A stretch of DNA of 64,000 bases from Billgrantia bachuensis (GCF_011742165.1 NZ_JAAQTO010000028.1:62001-126000), one strand, 5' to 3'; positions 19,513 through 29,447 are shown, counted from the stretch's first letter. Numbers and translations: made by a program. The notes: generated from the letters alone by a model not told the origin.

Positions 19513-22500
19513 GCGTGATCAACCGCATCGAGGTCGCCAACCTGCTCAACAAGCACGGCGACGTGGCCTCGCCTTGGGACGCCAAGATGCGCCATGTGCT
19601 GCTCGACCTGCGCGGCCAGTCCAGCGCCATCAGCATGGAGAACGGCTTCGGCAAGACCACGCTTGCCGAGGCGTTGATCGGCCTGCTGTCGCGCGACCGC
19701 ACGCTGCTCTCCCGCACGCGGCGCAAGTGTTCGCCCTCGTCGGTGGGCGGTGAAGGGAGAAGCTGGAGTCACCTGCGGGTGGAGTTCCGTTCACGCAGCG
19801 GGCTCGAGCGCCAGGACGACATGCTGGCGGTGGCCGGAGAGGAAGTGGCCGGCGAGACTTTCGTGTTCGGCTTCTACGGCTACAGCGACGGCAGCGGGCT
19901 CTCCTTCTACCATTATGCCGGGCGTCTCGAAGACGTGCCGGTGCATCACCTGACACTCGACGGCAAGCTGGCGCTCTACGCCAACCGCGACGTCAAGGCC
20001 GTGATGGCCGAGCGTGGCGTGCGCCTGACTCACAACCGCGAGGAGTGGCTGGAGGCGGTGGGTGCCCACGTGTCGCGCCGCGAGCTGGCCCAGCTCGCGG
20101 CCTTCCAGAAGGAGGGTGGCGCCGACAAGAGCCAGATCTTCAACGCCATTAAGCCCCGCGCCGGCGAGAAGGCCGACCAGGCGTTCTTCTTCGAGGTGCT
20201 GGCGCCGGAGATCCTCTCCGGCGCCACCCGCGGCGAGACCGACGAGAGCGAGGAACTGATCGAGGAGGTCATCCTCAACTCCGGCACCAACATCACCGAG
20301 CTGCGCCAACGCCTCGAGGAGGCCGAAAGCGACCAGCGCCGCGCTAGTGACAAGGTGGTGCGCTTGGCGGAGCTGCGTGAGCAGGGCGAGACCCTGCGCG
20401 ATGCCCGCGCTCGGTTAAGCGAGCTGGACCAGGGCCTGGCGGCCAGCGAAGCGCTGCTGGGCGGCCAGGCCCTGCTTGGTCTGCCCGGGCTGCCGCGCGC
20501 CAGCGCAGTGGACGATCCCGAAGAGAGTGGGGCCGCCCCGCTGGAAGGCTTCGCCTGGATTGCCGGGGATACGTCGCGCCCTCGGGTCTCGACCTCTTTG
20601 CTGGCGACCCTTTCCGGCCTCTCCGAGCGGGCGGTGCGGCATGCGCTCTCCGAGCGCGGCGCCCGGGTCGACGTGCATCGGCGCCTGATCCACCTGCCCG
20701 AGGCGGAGTGGCCGCTCAACCGCGACGTGGGTCACGTCAGCTTCAAGGCCGCTCGCGAGTGGCTGAGCGAAAGCCACGCCCTCAACGATGATACGGCTCG
20801 CGACCGGGCCCTTTCCGCCCTGGACGAAGGTGCCGACGCCTTCGAGGCGGCCGACGGTAACCGCTTCCGCGAGGAGGTGATCGGCGACGGCGTCTATCTC
20901 GAGGAACTGACCCGCGACCTGGCTGCCCTCGACGAGCGCCGCGACGACATGGAGCAGGAGCGCGAGCGGCTCGAATCCCAGCAGCGCGACTTTGTCGATA
21001 ACCAGAGTTTTTACACCCAGGCGCTGTCCGAGGGTCTCTTCAGCGAAGCCGAGCTGGAAACCCCGGAGGCCAGCGCCGAAGCGGCCAAGACCGAGGCCGC
21101 CGACGCACGTCGGGCACTCAACCAGCACTTGGGCCGGGTCGGTGAACTCAAGCAGGTAGCCGCCTGGCATGACGCTTTCCGCCGCGAGTGCCCCGGTACC
21201 GCACCGGCCGAGCGGCTGGAAGAGAAGCTCGACCGTGAGGCCGAGCTGGCTGAGACGCTCGACGAACTGACCGGTCGTCGTGACGAGGTGGCCACCGCCT
21301 TCGAGACCGCTCGTGCAGAACGCGAGCGACTCAACGGCGAACGCGAACGCTTGACCGGCGAACAGGGGTTGCTGGCCCGCGGCCAGGCGCCCTGGCGCGC
21401 CTTCGTCGAGGGTTGGCCGGGCGAGGAGGTTGGCGGCTTCTGGTCGCGGCGGAAGACGGCACTGGCCGAGCTGCAGACGAACTCCCGCGAGGCCGAGCAG
21501 CGCCGCCAGGACGCCGAGCGCACCTTGTCACGGCTGGCGCCGCTGGCCGAAGCCGCGCGCCGCTACGGTGAGCTGCACGGCGACGACGAACCGGTGCATC
21601 TGCGCGCGCGACTGCGCGAGCGCGAACGCGAACTGGCCGACGAGCGTCAGCGGCTGACGGAGGAAGAGAGCCGCCTGCGCACGCTGCACCGGGCGCGGCT
21701 CGATTTCGCCGAGCGCAGCGAGCTGGCGGCCGAGAAGTGGCTCACCGACGCCCGGCGCCGCTACCCGCGACTGTTGCGAGAGGCGGAGACGCTGGAGGCT
21801 GATATCGCCGCCCGCGAACGCTACCTGGAAAGCCTCTCCGGCGACCCGCTGGAGCGGCGCGTGGTGGAGGCCGAGGCCCATCGTCACCTGGACGATAGCG
21901 GCATCGCTTGGCAGCCGCTGCATGCGGTGCTCAACGTCGCGACTCATACCCCCGAGCAGCGCCGCGAATGGCTGGTGCAGGCCGCCGGCGTACTGTTCGC
22001 CCCGGTGGTGGCGGGGCGCGAGGCGGCCGAGTCCGCCGCCGCCGCGCTGATCGAGGCGGGCCTGGCGGTGCCGGTGTTCGAGGCCGAAGCGCTGGCCGAC
22101 TTGCTGGCCCGGGGCGAGCCGCCCCTGGGCGCCGTGGCCGGGGTGGAAACCCTGGCGGTCAAGGCCGCGCTGGACCCGAGCTACCTCGAGGCGCTGCGCG
22201 AGGCCACCGAGAAGCGGCTTGCCGCCGACCGCGAGCGGCAGAAGGCACTGGCCATAGAGTGCGAGCGACTCGATCCCCATGGCGACACATTCGCCTTGGC
22301 GCTGCGCGCCCGTGAAGCCGACGAGGCGGATGTCGAAGTGGCGCTGGAGGCGCTGGCCGAGCAGCAGGCAGCGCTGGCCGAGCGCGAGGCCGAGCTGGCC
22401 CCGCGGCTGAGCGATACCGCGCTGGCCTGTATCGACGACTATCAGCGCTACCTGCAGGAGGGCGGCGAGATCGCCCAGCAGGAAGCCGCCGAGGCGCGGC

Positions 22501-24410
22501 TCGAGGCCGAGACGACGCTGGCCGAGCTGACGCCCCAGCGTGAGCGTGCGGCCCGCGAGCTGGAGGCCCACGGGCCGACCTGGCTTGCCGCCGAGCAGTT
22601 CAGCGATGCCGGGGGTGTCGAGCGGCTGCAGGCGTTGGAGACGCGCCTCGCCGAACTCGAGCGTCACCTGGCCGAGGCCGCGGCCAGGCTGGCCAGCGCC
22701 GAGGAGGAGAAGGAGGCGCTTGCACGGAAAGTCGTCGAGACCGAGGCCCGGCTGCGAGGCATCTTCAGCGACGGCGAGCGAGACCGGCTGCGTGCCCTGG
22801 CGAGTTTCGAGGCCGATGGCGGGGTCGCCTTCATGTCCAGCGCCGCCGAGGTGCAGGCCGAGTTGGAGGCGTCCCAGGCGCGGGCGACCCGGCGTGCCGA
22901 CTTCGATTTCACGCGCATCCGTGCCTATCTGGAGGTGCGCGACGCCGGTGGCGGCAGCCAGAAGCTCGAGCGCGAGATCGCCCGGGTCAAGCGTGAGCTC
23001 GGCGAGCTGCGCGACAAGCGCAAGACGCTTTCGGCGGAGCGGGACGTGCTGGAGGCGCGCCTTGCCGAGCAGCGCCGGGCACTGGCCTGCGTCGACCAAC
23101 TGGCGGTGGAGTGGCTGCGGGTGCTGCGCGAGCTGCCTGAGGGCTGGCCGCGGCGCCTGGCGGCGCTGGTCGATCTCGAAGAGGCCAGCCGTTGGCCCAG
23201 CGACACGGATGAGCTCGAGGCGCGCAACGCCGCCCTCGACGCTTGGCGCGTCATGGCCGGCGATAAGAGCGAGCAGGGCGAATTCGACGCCGAGGCGCTG
23301 GAGGCATGCCAGCAGACCCTGGTCGACGCCTTGGGCGAGCTCAACCTGGGCGAGCGAGCGCGTAACCGCGAGCGCCAGGCCCGCCAGGTCGAGGGCGGTG
23401 AGCGCAAGCTGGCCGAGGCACTCGCCGAGGCGGCGCATAGTCGCCTCTTCAGCGACACCGAGCGTGCCCGCCTGGCGGGCCTGACGCATGCCAGCGCCGA
23501 GGCGCTGGACGACCTCTCCCGGCTGCACGATCTGCTCGCCGGCCAGCTCGACGAGCATCGCGTGCGGGTCGAGCGGCTGCATGCCTCGCGCGAGCAGATC
23601 GAAGGCACCCTGGTGGAGCGGCTCAGCTCGATCATCTCGGACGCCGCCGGCAATCTCGACATCCTCAAGCGCGTGGCCAAGAGCAGCGGCGAGGGCGGCG
23701 CCTTCTTCGAGGTCAAGGCTTCGCTGATCGGCCCCGACCAGCTGCGCGATCTCATCGCCACGCTGCTCGCCGACATCGACGAGCACCAGGCGGCCATGCG
23801 CCGCCGCGCCGAGCGTGACGGCGGCATGGTCGACGGCGAGGCGCGCCGGCGCGACGACGACTTGCTGCGCCAGATCCGCCGGCGTATCTATCGCGGCCTG
23901 TTCCACGACGTGGCGATCCGCCTCAAGCACGACGCCATTCGCCCGCACGGGCGGCTGTTCTCGCTCAACGAGGAGATGTCGGAAGGCCAGCGCGAAGCGG
24001 TGTCGCTGATGTGGCTGGTCAAGCTCTCCGAGTTCGCCATCGAGCGCGAGTTGCGTGAACTTCCGGGGCACCACCGCCGCCGCGCACGCACCAGCCGCGA
24101 GAGCGTGATCCTTCTCGACGGCCTGTTCTCCAAGCTCTCGCATCGTCGCCTGATCCAGGACTCGCTGGAGTCGCTGCGCAACACCCGCGGGCGCTTCCAG
24201 ATGATTGGCCTGATCCACAACCCCAACTACGAGAACGACCCCGACATCTTCCCCACCTACCTGGTGGGCAGCGTGATCGGCGGCGCCCAGGGGCAGGGCG
24301 GCCACGTGATGGTGCGCGACGGCCGCATCACGCCGCCGGAGTCGGTAGGGCGCAGCGTCGGCGAGGCCAGCCTGTTCGGCATTCACGTCAGCGAGCCGGA
24401 GCCGAGCTGA
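19509..24410 (+). CDS. Very large SMC-like ATPase (MukB/MksB/JetC type)
   Basis: 1633 aa, longer than MukB (about 1490). The N-terminal head has Walker A MENGFGKTT (43-51). Most of residues 240-1420 is glutamate/arginine/alanine-rich coiled coil, with a less charged stretch near 700-850 that may be the hinge. The C-terminal head has a signature-like EEMSEGQREAVSLMW and Walker B VILLDGLFSKLS (1533-1544). The usual catalytic Glu after the Walker B Asp is Gly1538. It should compact or extrude DNA with the two upstream subunits. No JetD/MksG nuclease gene follows, arguing against a full Wadjet defence system. Confidence 0.75.
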   Translation: MSVINRIEVANLLNKHGDVASPWDAKMRHVLLDLRGQSSAISMENGFGKTTLAEALIGLLSRDRTLLSRTRRKCSPSSVGGEGRSWSHLRVEFRSRSGLERQDDMLAVAGEEVAGETFVFGFYGYSDGSGLSFYHYAGRLEDVPVHHLTLDGKLALYANRDVKAVMAERGVRLTHNREEWLEAVGAHVSRRELAQLAAFQKEGGADKSQIFNAIKPRAGEKADQAFFFEVLAPEILSGATRGETDESEELIEEVILNSGTNITELRQRLEEAESDQRRASDKVVRLAELREQGETLRDARARLSELDQGLAASEALLGGQALLGLPGLPRASAVDDPEESGAAPLEGFAWIAGDTSRPRVSTSLLATLSGLSERAVRHALSERGARVDVHRRLIHLPEAEWPLNRDVGHVSFKAAREWLSESHALNDDTARDRALSALDEGADAFEAADGNRFREEVIGDGVYLEELTRDLAALDERRDDMEQERERLESQQRDFVDNQSFYTQALSEGLFSEAELETPEASAEAAKTEAADARRALNQHLGRVGELKQVAAWHDAFRRECPGTAPAERLEEKLDREAELAETLDELTGRRDEVATAFETARAERERLNGERERLTGEQGLLARGQAPWRAFVEGWPGEEVGGFWSRRKTALAELQTNSREAEQRRQDAERTLSRLAPLAEAARRYGELHGDDEPVHLRARLRERERELADERQRLTEEESRLRTLHRARLDFAERSELAAEKWLTDARRRYPRLLREAETLEADIAARERYLESLSGDPLERRVVEAEAHRHLDDSGIAWQPLHAVLNVATHTPEQRREWLVQAAGVLFAPVVAGREAAESAAAALIEAGLAVPVFEAEALADLLARGEPPLGAVAGVETLAVKAALDPSYLEALREATEKRLAADRERQKALAIECERLDPHGDTFALALRAREADEADVEVALEALAEQQAALAEREAELAPRLSDTALACIDDYQRYLQEGGEIAQQEAAEARLEAETTLAELTPQRERAARELEAHGPTWLAAEQFSDAGGVERLQALETRLAELERHLAEAAARLASAEEEKEALARKVVETEARLRGIFSDGERDRLRALASFEADGGVAFMSSAAEVQAELEASQARATRRADFDFTRIRAYLEVRDAGGGSQKLEREIARVKRELGELRDKRKTLSAERDVLEARLAEQRRALACVDQLAVEWLRVLRELPEGWPRRLAALVDLEEASRWPSDTDELEARNAALDAWRVMAGDKSEQGEFDAEALEACQQTLVDALGELNLGERARNRERQARQVEGGERKLAEALAEAAHSRLFSDTERARLAGLTHASAEALDDLSRLHDLLAGQLDEHRVRVERLHASREQIEGTLVERLSSIISDAAGNLDILKRVAKSSGEGGAFFEVKASLIGPDQLRDLIATLLADIDEHQAAMRRRAERDGGMVDGEARRRDDDLLRQIRRRIYRGLFHDVAIRLKHDAIRPHGRLFSLNEEMSEGQREAVSLMWLVKLSEFAIERELRELPGHHRRRARTSRESVILLDGLFSKLSHRRLIQDSLESLRNTRGRFQMIGLIHNPNYENDPDIFPTYLVGSVIGGAQGQGGHVMVRDGRITPPESVGRSVGEASLFGIHVSEPEPS

Positions 24411-24439
24411 ACCGATGCTCAACGGATAGGAGAAAACAT

Positions 24440-24745
24440 ATGCACGTCATCATCGATCTCTGCGTCGTCCCGCTGGGCGTAGGGGTGTCGGTCTCGCCGC
24501 AGATCGCCGCCTGCCAGCGGGTGATCGAGGCCTCGGGTCTCGAGCACCACATGCATGCCTACGGCACCAACATCGAGGGGCCGTGGGACGAGGTGATGGC
24601 GGTGGTCAAGCGCTGCCACGAGGTGGTGCACGAGATGGGGGCGCCGCGCATCACCACCACCATCAAGCTGGGTACACGCACCGACCGCGAGCAGTCCATG
24701 GCCGACAAGGTGACGAGCGTGGAGAATAAACTGCGTAGCCCCTGA
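24440..24745 (+). CDS. MTH1187 / UPF0045 family thiamine-binding protein
   Basis: 101 aa. The ferredoxin-like fold pattern is clear: MHVIIDLCVVPLGVGVSVSP at the start, HHMHAYGTNIEGPWDEVM in the middle and ITTTIKLGTRTD near the end. Structures of this family bind hydroxymethylpyrimidine or thiamine; the cellular role is not settled. AGGAGA lies 6 bases before the ATG. It follows the SMC gene by 29 bases but is unlikely to share its function. It converges with argP. Confidence 0.85.
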   Translation: MHVIIDLCVVPLGVGVSVSPQIAACQRVIEASGLEHHMHAYGTNIEGPWDEVMAVVKRCHEVVHEMGAPRITTTIKLGTRTDREQSMADKVTSVENKLRSP

Positions 24746-24766
24746 GCCGTCATCACGCAGCGTTGT

Positions 24767-25699
24767 TCAGGCCGGCAGCGGCGCCAGCCAGGCGTCGCCC
24801 AGGCGCAGCAGGTGGTCGGTGAGAGCGTCGAGGATCCTGCCGCCCTGGCGCCAGTGATGCCAGTAGAGCGGCACGTCGATCACCTGGCCCGGCGAGAGGT
24901 CGACCAGGCGGCCGTCGGCCAGGTGGGGACCGGGGTCGATCTCCTGCAGCCGCCCCTCGCTGAGTTCCCGCTCGGCCTGGCGCTCCGGCACCATGCCGTA
25001 GCCGAGTCCTGCCAGCGCCAGGCCGACGAAGCCCTCCGACGAAGGACACAGGTGATGGGGGAAGGGGGGCTCCACGCCGTACATGGCCAGGAAGCGATGC
25101 TGCAGCCGGTCGTCGGGGCCGAAGACGATGGCCGGTGCCTGGCGCAGCGCTTCCGGCGTCACGCCGTCGGCGAAATAGCGTGCCATGAAGGTGGGGCTGG
25201 CCAGGGCGCGATAGCGCATGCTGCCCAGGCCGTGGCTGCGCGCGCCCTGGACCGGCGTGGGTGAATCGCAAATACAGCCGGCCACGTCGCCGTCGCGCAT
25301 GCGCTTGAGCGCCACCTCCTGATCCTCCACCACCAGCTCGAACAGTACCCGGTAGTGCTCGCAGAAGCGCCCGATGGCCTCCGGCCACCAGGTCGCCAGG
25401 CTGTCGGCATTGATGGCCAGGCGCAGGCGCTGCTCGCCGCCGCCTAGCGCGGGCACTTCTCCCAATAGGTCACTTTCGAGCAGGCGTACCTGCTGGGCGT
25501 GGTTGAGCAGGCGTCGGCCCAGCGGCGTGGGGGCGAGGCGTGGGCTGCGCACCAGCACCGGCTGCCCCAGGCGTGCTTCGAGCAGCTTGATGCGCTGGGA
25601 AACCGCCGATTGGGTCAGGCCCAGATGGCGAGCGCCTCGTTCGAAGCCGCCCTGGTCGAGCACGACCACCAGTGCTTCCAGCAGTTTGTAGTCGAGCAT
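24767..25699 (-). CDS. argP: LysR-family regulator ArgP
   Basis: 310 aa, family length. The N-terminal helix-turn-helix (FERGARHLGLTQSAVSQRIKLLEARLG) is typical LysR. The effector domain has LRLAINADSLATWW, characteristic of ArgP/LysG. ArgP activates the exporter argO in response to arginine and is antagonised by lysine in E. coli. Divergence from an argO-like gene, with 94 bases between starts, supports the name. Confidence 0.9.
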   Translation of the reverse strand: MLDYKLLEALVVVLDQGGFERGARHLGLTQSAVSQRIKLLEARLGQPVLVRSPRLAPTPLGRRLLNHAQQVRLLESDLLGEVPALGGGEQRLRLAINADSLATWWPEAIGRFCEHYRVLFELVVEDQEVALKRMRDGDVAGCICDSPTPVQGARSHGLGSMRYRALASPTFMARYFADGVTPEALRQAPAIVFGPDDRLQHRFLAMYGVEPPFPHHLCPSSEGFVGLALAGLGYGMVPERQAERELSEGRLQEIDPGPHLADGRLVDLSPGQVIDVPLYWHHWRQGGRILDALTDHLLRLGDAWLAPLPA

Positions 25700-25793
25700 C
25701 GATTCTGCTTATCCCCTAGTGCCTTTATTTATTTCTTTAATTGCTGCGGTGAGCTTAGCCTTGGTGATTACGACTTGCCAGGGAGAAATCATC

Positions 25794-26402
25794 ATGTGGT
25801 TGTCATGGCTCAATGGGCTATTGATCTGTGCGGGATTGATTGTCGCCATCGGGGCGCAGAATGCTTTCGTGCTGCAGCAGAGCCTGCGCCGCCAGAACGC
25901 CTGGCTGGTGGCCGGAGTCTGTGCGCTTTGCGACTGGCTGCTGGTGGGGCTGGGCGTGTTGGGGCTCGGCGTGTTGATTGCCCAGCAGGAGGCGCTGATG
26001 GAAGTGGCGCGCTGGGCCGGTGCCGCCTTCCTTGCATGGCAGGCCTGGCTGGCCCTGCGCCGTGTCCTGGGCGGCCAAGCCTTGACGGCCGGCGGCGGCA
26101 GTGCGCAATCGTGGCAGGCGGCGCTGGCCGCCACGCTTGCCGTAACCCTGCTCAATCCCCAGGTCTATCTCGAAACCGTGGTGCTGCTGGGCGCCATCGG
26201 TGCGGTGCAGCCGAGCCCGCTGGGGTTCTTCATCGGTGCGGCGATGGCCTCGTTCGGCTGGTTCTTCGGCCTGGCGGCTGCCGCCGGCTGGTTGGCACCG
26301 CGGTTGGCGAGCCCGCGGGTGTGGCGCGCCATCGATCTGGCGATTGGCCTTATCCTGGCTTGGGTGGCGTGGAGGTTGGCGAGTGGCGCCATGATGCCAT
26401 AG
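25794..26402 (+). CDS. argO: LysE/ArgO family amino acid exporter
   Basis: 202 aa from ATG 25794 with GGGAGA upstream; an in-frame upstream start at 25719 would add 25 residues over the promoter. It is an inner-membrane exporter of basic amino acids with about six membrane segments. The conserved GLIVAIGAQNAFVLQQSL near the start and LLNPQVYLETVVLLGAIG in the middle are LysE/ArgO signatures. It pairs with divergent argP, so induction by arginine is expected. Confidence 0.92.
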   Translation: MWLSWLNGLLICAGLIVAIGAQNAFVLQQSLRRQNAWLVAGVCALCDWLLVGLGVLGLGVLIAQQEALMEVARWAGAAFLAWQAWLALRRVLGGQALTAGGGSAQSWQAALAATLAVTLLNPQVYLETVVLLGAIGAVQPSPLGFFIGAAMASFGWFFGLAAAAGWLAPRLASPRVWRAIDLAIGLILAWVAWRLASGAMMP

Positions 26403-26417
26403 GTAGGCGACGACTGT

Positions 26418-26435
26418 TGTAAAGCTATCTTTACG
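26418..26435 (+). promoter_or_regulatory. TyrR/PhhR box 1 upstream of hpd
   Basis: TGTAAA-GCTATC-TTTACG matches the TyrR consensus TGTAAA-N6-TTTACA at all but the last base. It shares CTATCTTTAC-type sequence with the phhA-phhR box. Confidence 0.75.
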
Positions 26436-26489
26436 CTGTGTCAGGCTGGCGAACCACTCCGAAGGCAGGATTTATGGAGTTCGGAGCGC

Positions 26490-26507
26490 TGTAAGGTTTT
26501 GCTTACG
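26490..26507 (+). promoter_or_regulatory. TyrR/PhhR box 2 upstream of hpd
   Basis: TGTAAG-GTTTTG-CTTACG has self-complementary TGTAAG/CTTACG-type arms. It is 72 bp from box 1, close to seven helical turns, so both sites would face the same side. A weak third copy (CGTAAA-N6-TTTCTA) is at 26548-26565. Nothing else was seen in 26403-26653. Confidence 0.7.
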
Positions 26508-26653
26508 ATATAGGTGAGGGCGGACATCTGCCGCCCACGCTCAAGGTCGTAAAGCAGCGTTTCTAGGGGGGAGCGTGCGCACTAGGCTGGGGGCACCAGT
26601 TCGGCATCCATGACTGCACGACATAACAACGGTAAATCCCCCTGGAGGTAACC

Positions 26654-27754
26654 ATGAACGCACCCGCCAAGACCGTGTCACCGATCAGCCAAGAGAACCC
26701 CATCGGTACCAACGGCTTCGAGTTTGTCGAGTACAGCGCGCCGACCGCCGAAGGCATCGAGTCGCTGCGTGCGCTGTTCAACCGCATGGGTTTCACCGAG
26801 ACCCGCAAGCACCGCTCCAAGCAGGTGTTCCTGTTCCAGCAGGAGAATGTCAACTTCGTGCTCAACGCCGAGCCCGATAGCCATGCCGCCGAGTTCGCTC
26901 GCGTACACGGCCCTAGCGCCTGTGCCATGGCCTGGAAGGTAGCCGATGCCAAGCAGGCGTTCGATTACGCCGTGGCTCACGGCGCCGAGCCGATGGAAAA
27001 CCCGGTCGGCCCCGGCGAGGTGGGCATTCCCGCCGTACGCGGCATTGGCGGCTCGCTGCTCTACTTCGTCGACAACAGGGTCGACGATGCAGGGCGCACC
27101 ATCTACGACATCGACTTCGAGGCGATTCCCGGCCGCTCGCGCAACGACAACAGCGTGGGCCTCAAGGTGCTCGACCACCTGACCCACAACGTCGATCGTG
27201 GCCAGATGGACGTCTGGGCCGATTTCTACACCGAGATCGCCAACTTCCGCGAGAACCGCTACTTCGATATCAAGGGCAAGAAGACCGGCCTGCATTCCCG
27301 GGCCATGACCGGGCCATGCGGCAAGATGCACATTCCGATCAACGAATCGGCCGACGATACCTCGCAGATCGCCGAGTTCCTGCGTGAGTACAACGGCGAA
27401 GGCATCCAGCACCTGGCCATGGCCACCGACGACATCTACGCCACGGTGCGTGCGTTGCGCAACAACGGCGTCACCTTCCTCTCGACGCCGGACACCTACT
27501 ACGAGAAGGTCGATGCGCGCGTACCCAACCATCAGGAGAAGGTCGAGGACCTGCGTGAACTCAGCCTGCTGATCGATGGCGGCGAAGGCGAGGGCGTGCT
27601 GCTGCAGATCTTCACCGAGACCGTGATCGGCCCGATCTTCTTCGAGATTATCCAGCGCAAGGGCAACGACGGCTTCGGCGAGGGCAACTTCAAGGCCCTG
27701 TTCGAGTCGATCGAGGAGGATCAGATTCGCCGCGGTGTGCTCAAGGCGGATTGA
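26654..27754 (+). CDS. hpd: 4-hydroxyphenylpyruvate dioxygenase
   Basis: 366 aa. The enzyme converts 4-hydroxyphenylpyruvate to homogentisate with O2 and Fe(II), the second step of tyrosine breakdown. Two VOC-fold halves are present, and the iron ligands are His178 (DHLTHNV), His253 (GIQHLAMATDD) and Glu331 (IGPIFFEIIQRKG). TGGAGGT precedes the ATG by 5 bases. Two TyrR/PhhR boxes upstream link it to phhAB-phhR. No homogentisate dioxygenase gene is in this window. It is followed by a terminator, so it is monocistronic. Confidence 0.96.
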   Translation: MNAPAKTVSPISQENPIGTNGFEFVEYSAPTAEGIESLRALFNRMGFTETRKHRSKQVFLFQQENVNFVLNAEPDSHAAEFARVHGPSACAMAWKVADAKQAFDYAVAHGAEPMENPVGPGEVGIPAVRGIGGSLLYFVDNRVDDAGRTIYDIDFEAIPGRSRNDNSVGLKVLDHLTHNVDRGQMDVWADFYTEIANFRENRYFDIKGKKTGLHSRAMTGPCGKMHIPINESADDTSQIAEFLREYNGEGIQHLAMATDDIYATVRALRNNGVTFLSTPDTYYEKVDARVPNHQEKVEDLRELSLLIDGGEGEGVLLQIFTETVIGPIFFEIIQRKGNDGFGEGNFKALFESIEEDQIRRGVLKAD

Positions 27755-27760
27755 TCCCGA

Positions 27761-27795
27761 TGGCCCCTACCCACTCACTTGGGTGGGGGCCATTT
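27761..27795 (+). terminator. Rho-independent terminator after hpd
   Basis: TGGCCCC and ACCCA pair with TGGGT and GGGGCCA around a short loop, with one mismatched base, followed by TTTC. It begins six bases after the hpd stop. Confidence 0.75.
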
Positions 27796-27913
27796 CGTCC
27801 GATATGAAACGACTGAAAGCAAGCCATTTCTACAAAAATAACGTTGCATCGCATGGATTGCAGCGTGCATATTGCTGCGTCGAGCGATAACAACGATTTC
27901 CCCTGGTGATCAA

Positions 27914-29374
27914 ATGACGACTCAACAACAACCCCGCGTTCAGTGGCTCAGCCGCTGGGGCTTCGTACTGGCGGCGACGGGTTCCGCCGTCGGCCTGGGC
28001 AATATCTGGAAATTCCCCTACATGACCGGCGAGCATGGCGGGGGCGCCTTCGTGCTGGTTTATCTGGTGTGCATTCTGGCGGTCGGCGTGCCGGTCATGA
28101 TGACCGAGATCGCCTTCGGGCGGCGCGGCCGTGGCAGCCCCATCGATGCCGTGCGGCGTGTGGTGAGCGAATCCGGGCGCTCCTCGGTCTGGTCGCTGCT
28201 GGGCTGGATGGCAATGCTGTGCGGCTTCATGATCCTCTCGTTCTACGTGGTGGTGGCCGGCTGGTCGTTCTCCTACCTGTGGAAGATGCTGACCGGCGGC
28301 CTAGCAGGCAGCGGCGTCGACGACATGGCGGCGATTTTCGTCGCCAACAACGAGAACCCCTTTAACCTCGGCTTCTGGAGCACCCTGGTGACGCTTGCGA
28401 CCATGCTGATCGTGGGCAAGGGCGTGCAGGCGGGCATTGAGAAGAGCGTGAGCTGGATGATGCCGGGCATGGTAATCATGCTGCTGATCCTGATCGGCTA
28501 CGGCGTGTTCTCGGGCGGCTTCGGCGAGGCGTGGAGCTTCCTGTTCTCGTTCAATACCGGCAGTCTGTCCAGCGAAGGGATGCTGGCCGCGCTGGGGCAT
28601 GCGTTCTTCACCTTGTCACTGGCGTCCGGTGCGATTCTCACCTACGGCAGCTACCTGCCCGCCGGTGCCTCGATAGCGCGTACCACCCTCGGCGTGGCGG
28701 TGGCCGATACGCTCGTGGCATTGATGGCCGGCCTGGCGATCTTCCCGGTGATCTTCGCCAACGGCATGAGTCCCGAAGGCGGGCCGGGGCTGCTGTTCAT
28801 GAGCCTGCCGCTGGCCTTCCAGGCCATGCCGATGGGTACGCTGTTCGGCGTGCTGTTCTTCATCATGCTGTCGATGGCGGCGTTGACCTCGTCGATCTCC
28901 ATGGTCGAGGCCACCGTCTCCTGGCTGGTCGACAACAAGGGTATCACTCGCCGCACCGCGGCCTGGGGAACCGGTATCGTGCTGTGGCTGGTCAGTACCT
29001 TGGCGATGCTGTCGTTCAACGTCGGCGCCGACTGGACCCTGGCGGGCAAGCACTTCTTCGACTGGCTCGACTATCTCACCTCGCGCTGGATGATGCCGCT
29101 GGGCGGGCTGGGCATGGTGCTGCTGGCCGGCTTCGTGTTGAAGAGCGAAACCTTCCGCGAAGAGCTGGGCCTGGCACCGCACTGGCACGCACTGTGGCTG
29201 TTCATGGTGCGCTACGTCAGCCCGCTGGGCATCCTTGTGATCTTCGTCGATGCGCTGGGCATCGCGCGCCTGCAGTTCGGCCTGCACTGGCCGTGGCTGT
29301 TGGGCGTGCTGGTGCTGATCACCCTGATCGGTGAACTGGCCAGCCCGCGCCTGCGGCGGACTCTGGCCGGCTGA
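27914..29374 (+). CDS. Neurotransmitter:sodium symporter (NSS/SNF) family transporter
   Basis: 486 aa from ATG 27914; the frame is open 14 codons further 5'. NSS proteins import amino acids with Na+. The first membrane segment carries the family signature [21 protein letters not shown] (sodium and substrate site), and [13 protein letters not shown] follows. About 11-12 membrane segments are visible. Position just after hpd suggests an aromatic amino acid substrate, as for the bacterial tyrosine symporter Tyt1, but no TyrR box was found before it, so this is inference. Sodium coupling fits a halophile. Confidence 0.85.
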   Translation: MTTQQQPRVQWLSRWGFVLAATGSAVGLGNIWKFPYMTGEHGGGAFVLVYLVCILAVGVPVMMTEIAFGRRGRGSPIDAVRRVVSESGRSSVWSLLGWMAMLCGFMILSFYVVVAGWSFSYLWKMLTGGLAGSGVDDMAAIFVANNENPFNLGFWSTLVTLATMLIVGKGVQAGIEKSVSWMMPGMVIMLLILIGYGVFSGGFGEAWSFLFSFNTGSLSSEGMLAALGHAFFTLSLASGAILTYGSYLPAGASIARTTLGVAVADTLVALMAGLAIFPVIFANGMSPEGGPGLLFMSLPLAFQAMPMGTLFGVLFFIMLSMAALTSSISMVEATVSWLVDNKGITRRTAAWGTGIVLWLVSTLAMLSFNVGADWTLAGKHFFDWLDYLTSRWMMPLGGLGMVLLAGFVLKSETFREELGLAPHWHALWLFMVRYVSPLGILVIFVDALGIARLQFGLHWPWLLGVLVLITLIGELASPRLRRTLAG

Positions 29375-29447
29375 ACGCTTGCCTGCCGCGAGGCTTGACG
29401 CTAATGTCGGGCCGGTCCGATGGGGACGTCTTCGTCGAGGTGACAGG

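Noticed and set aside
17192-24410. Complete Wadjet (JetABCD) defence system
   Set aside because: No JetD/MksG-like nuclease gene follows; the next gene is a thiamine-binding protein.
21528-24422. Minus-strand open frame of 964 codons
   Set aside because: Antisense shadow of the SMC gene in high-GC DNA, where stop codons are rare on the opposite strand.
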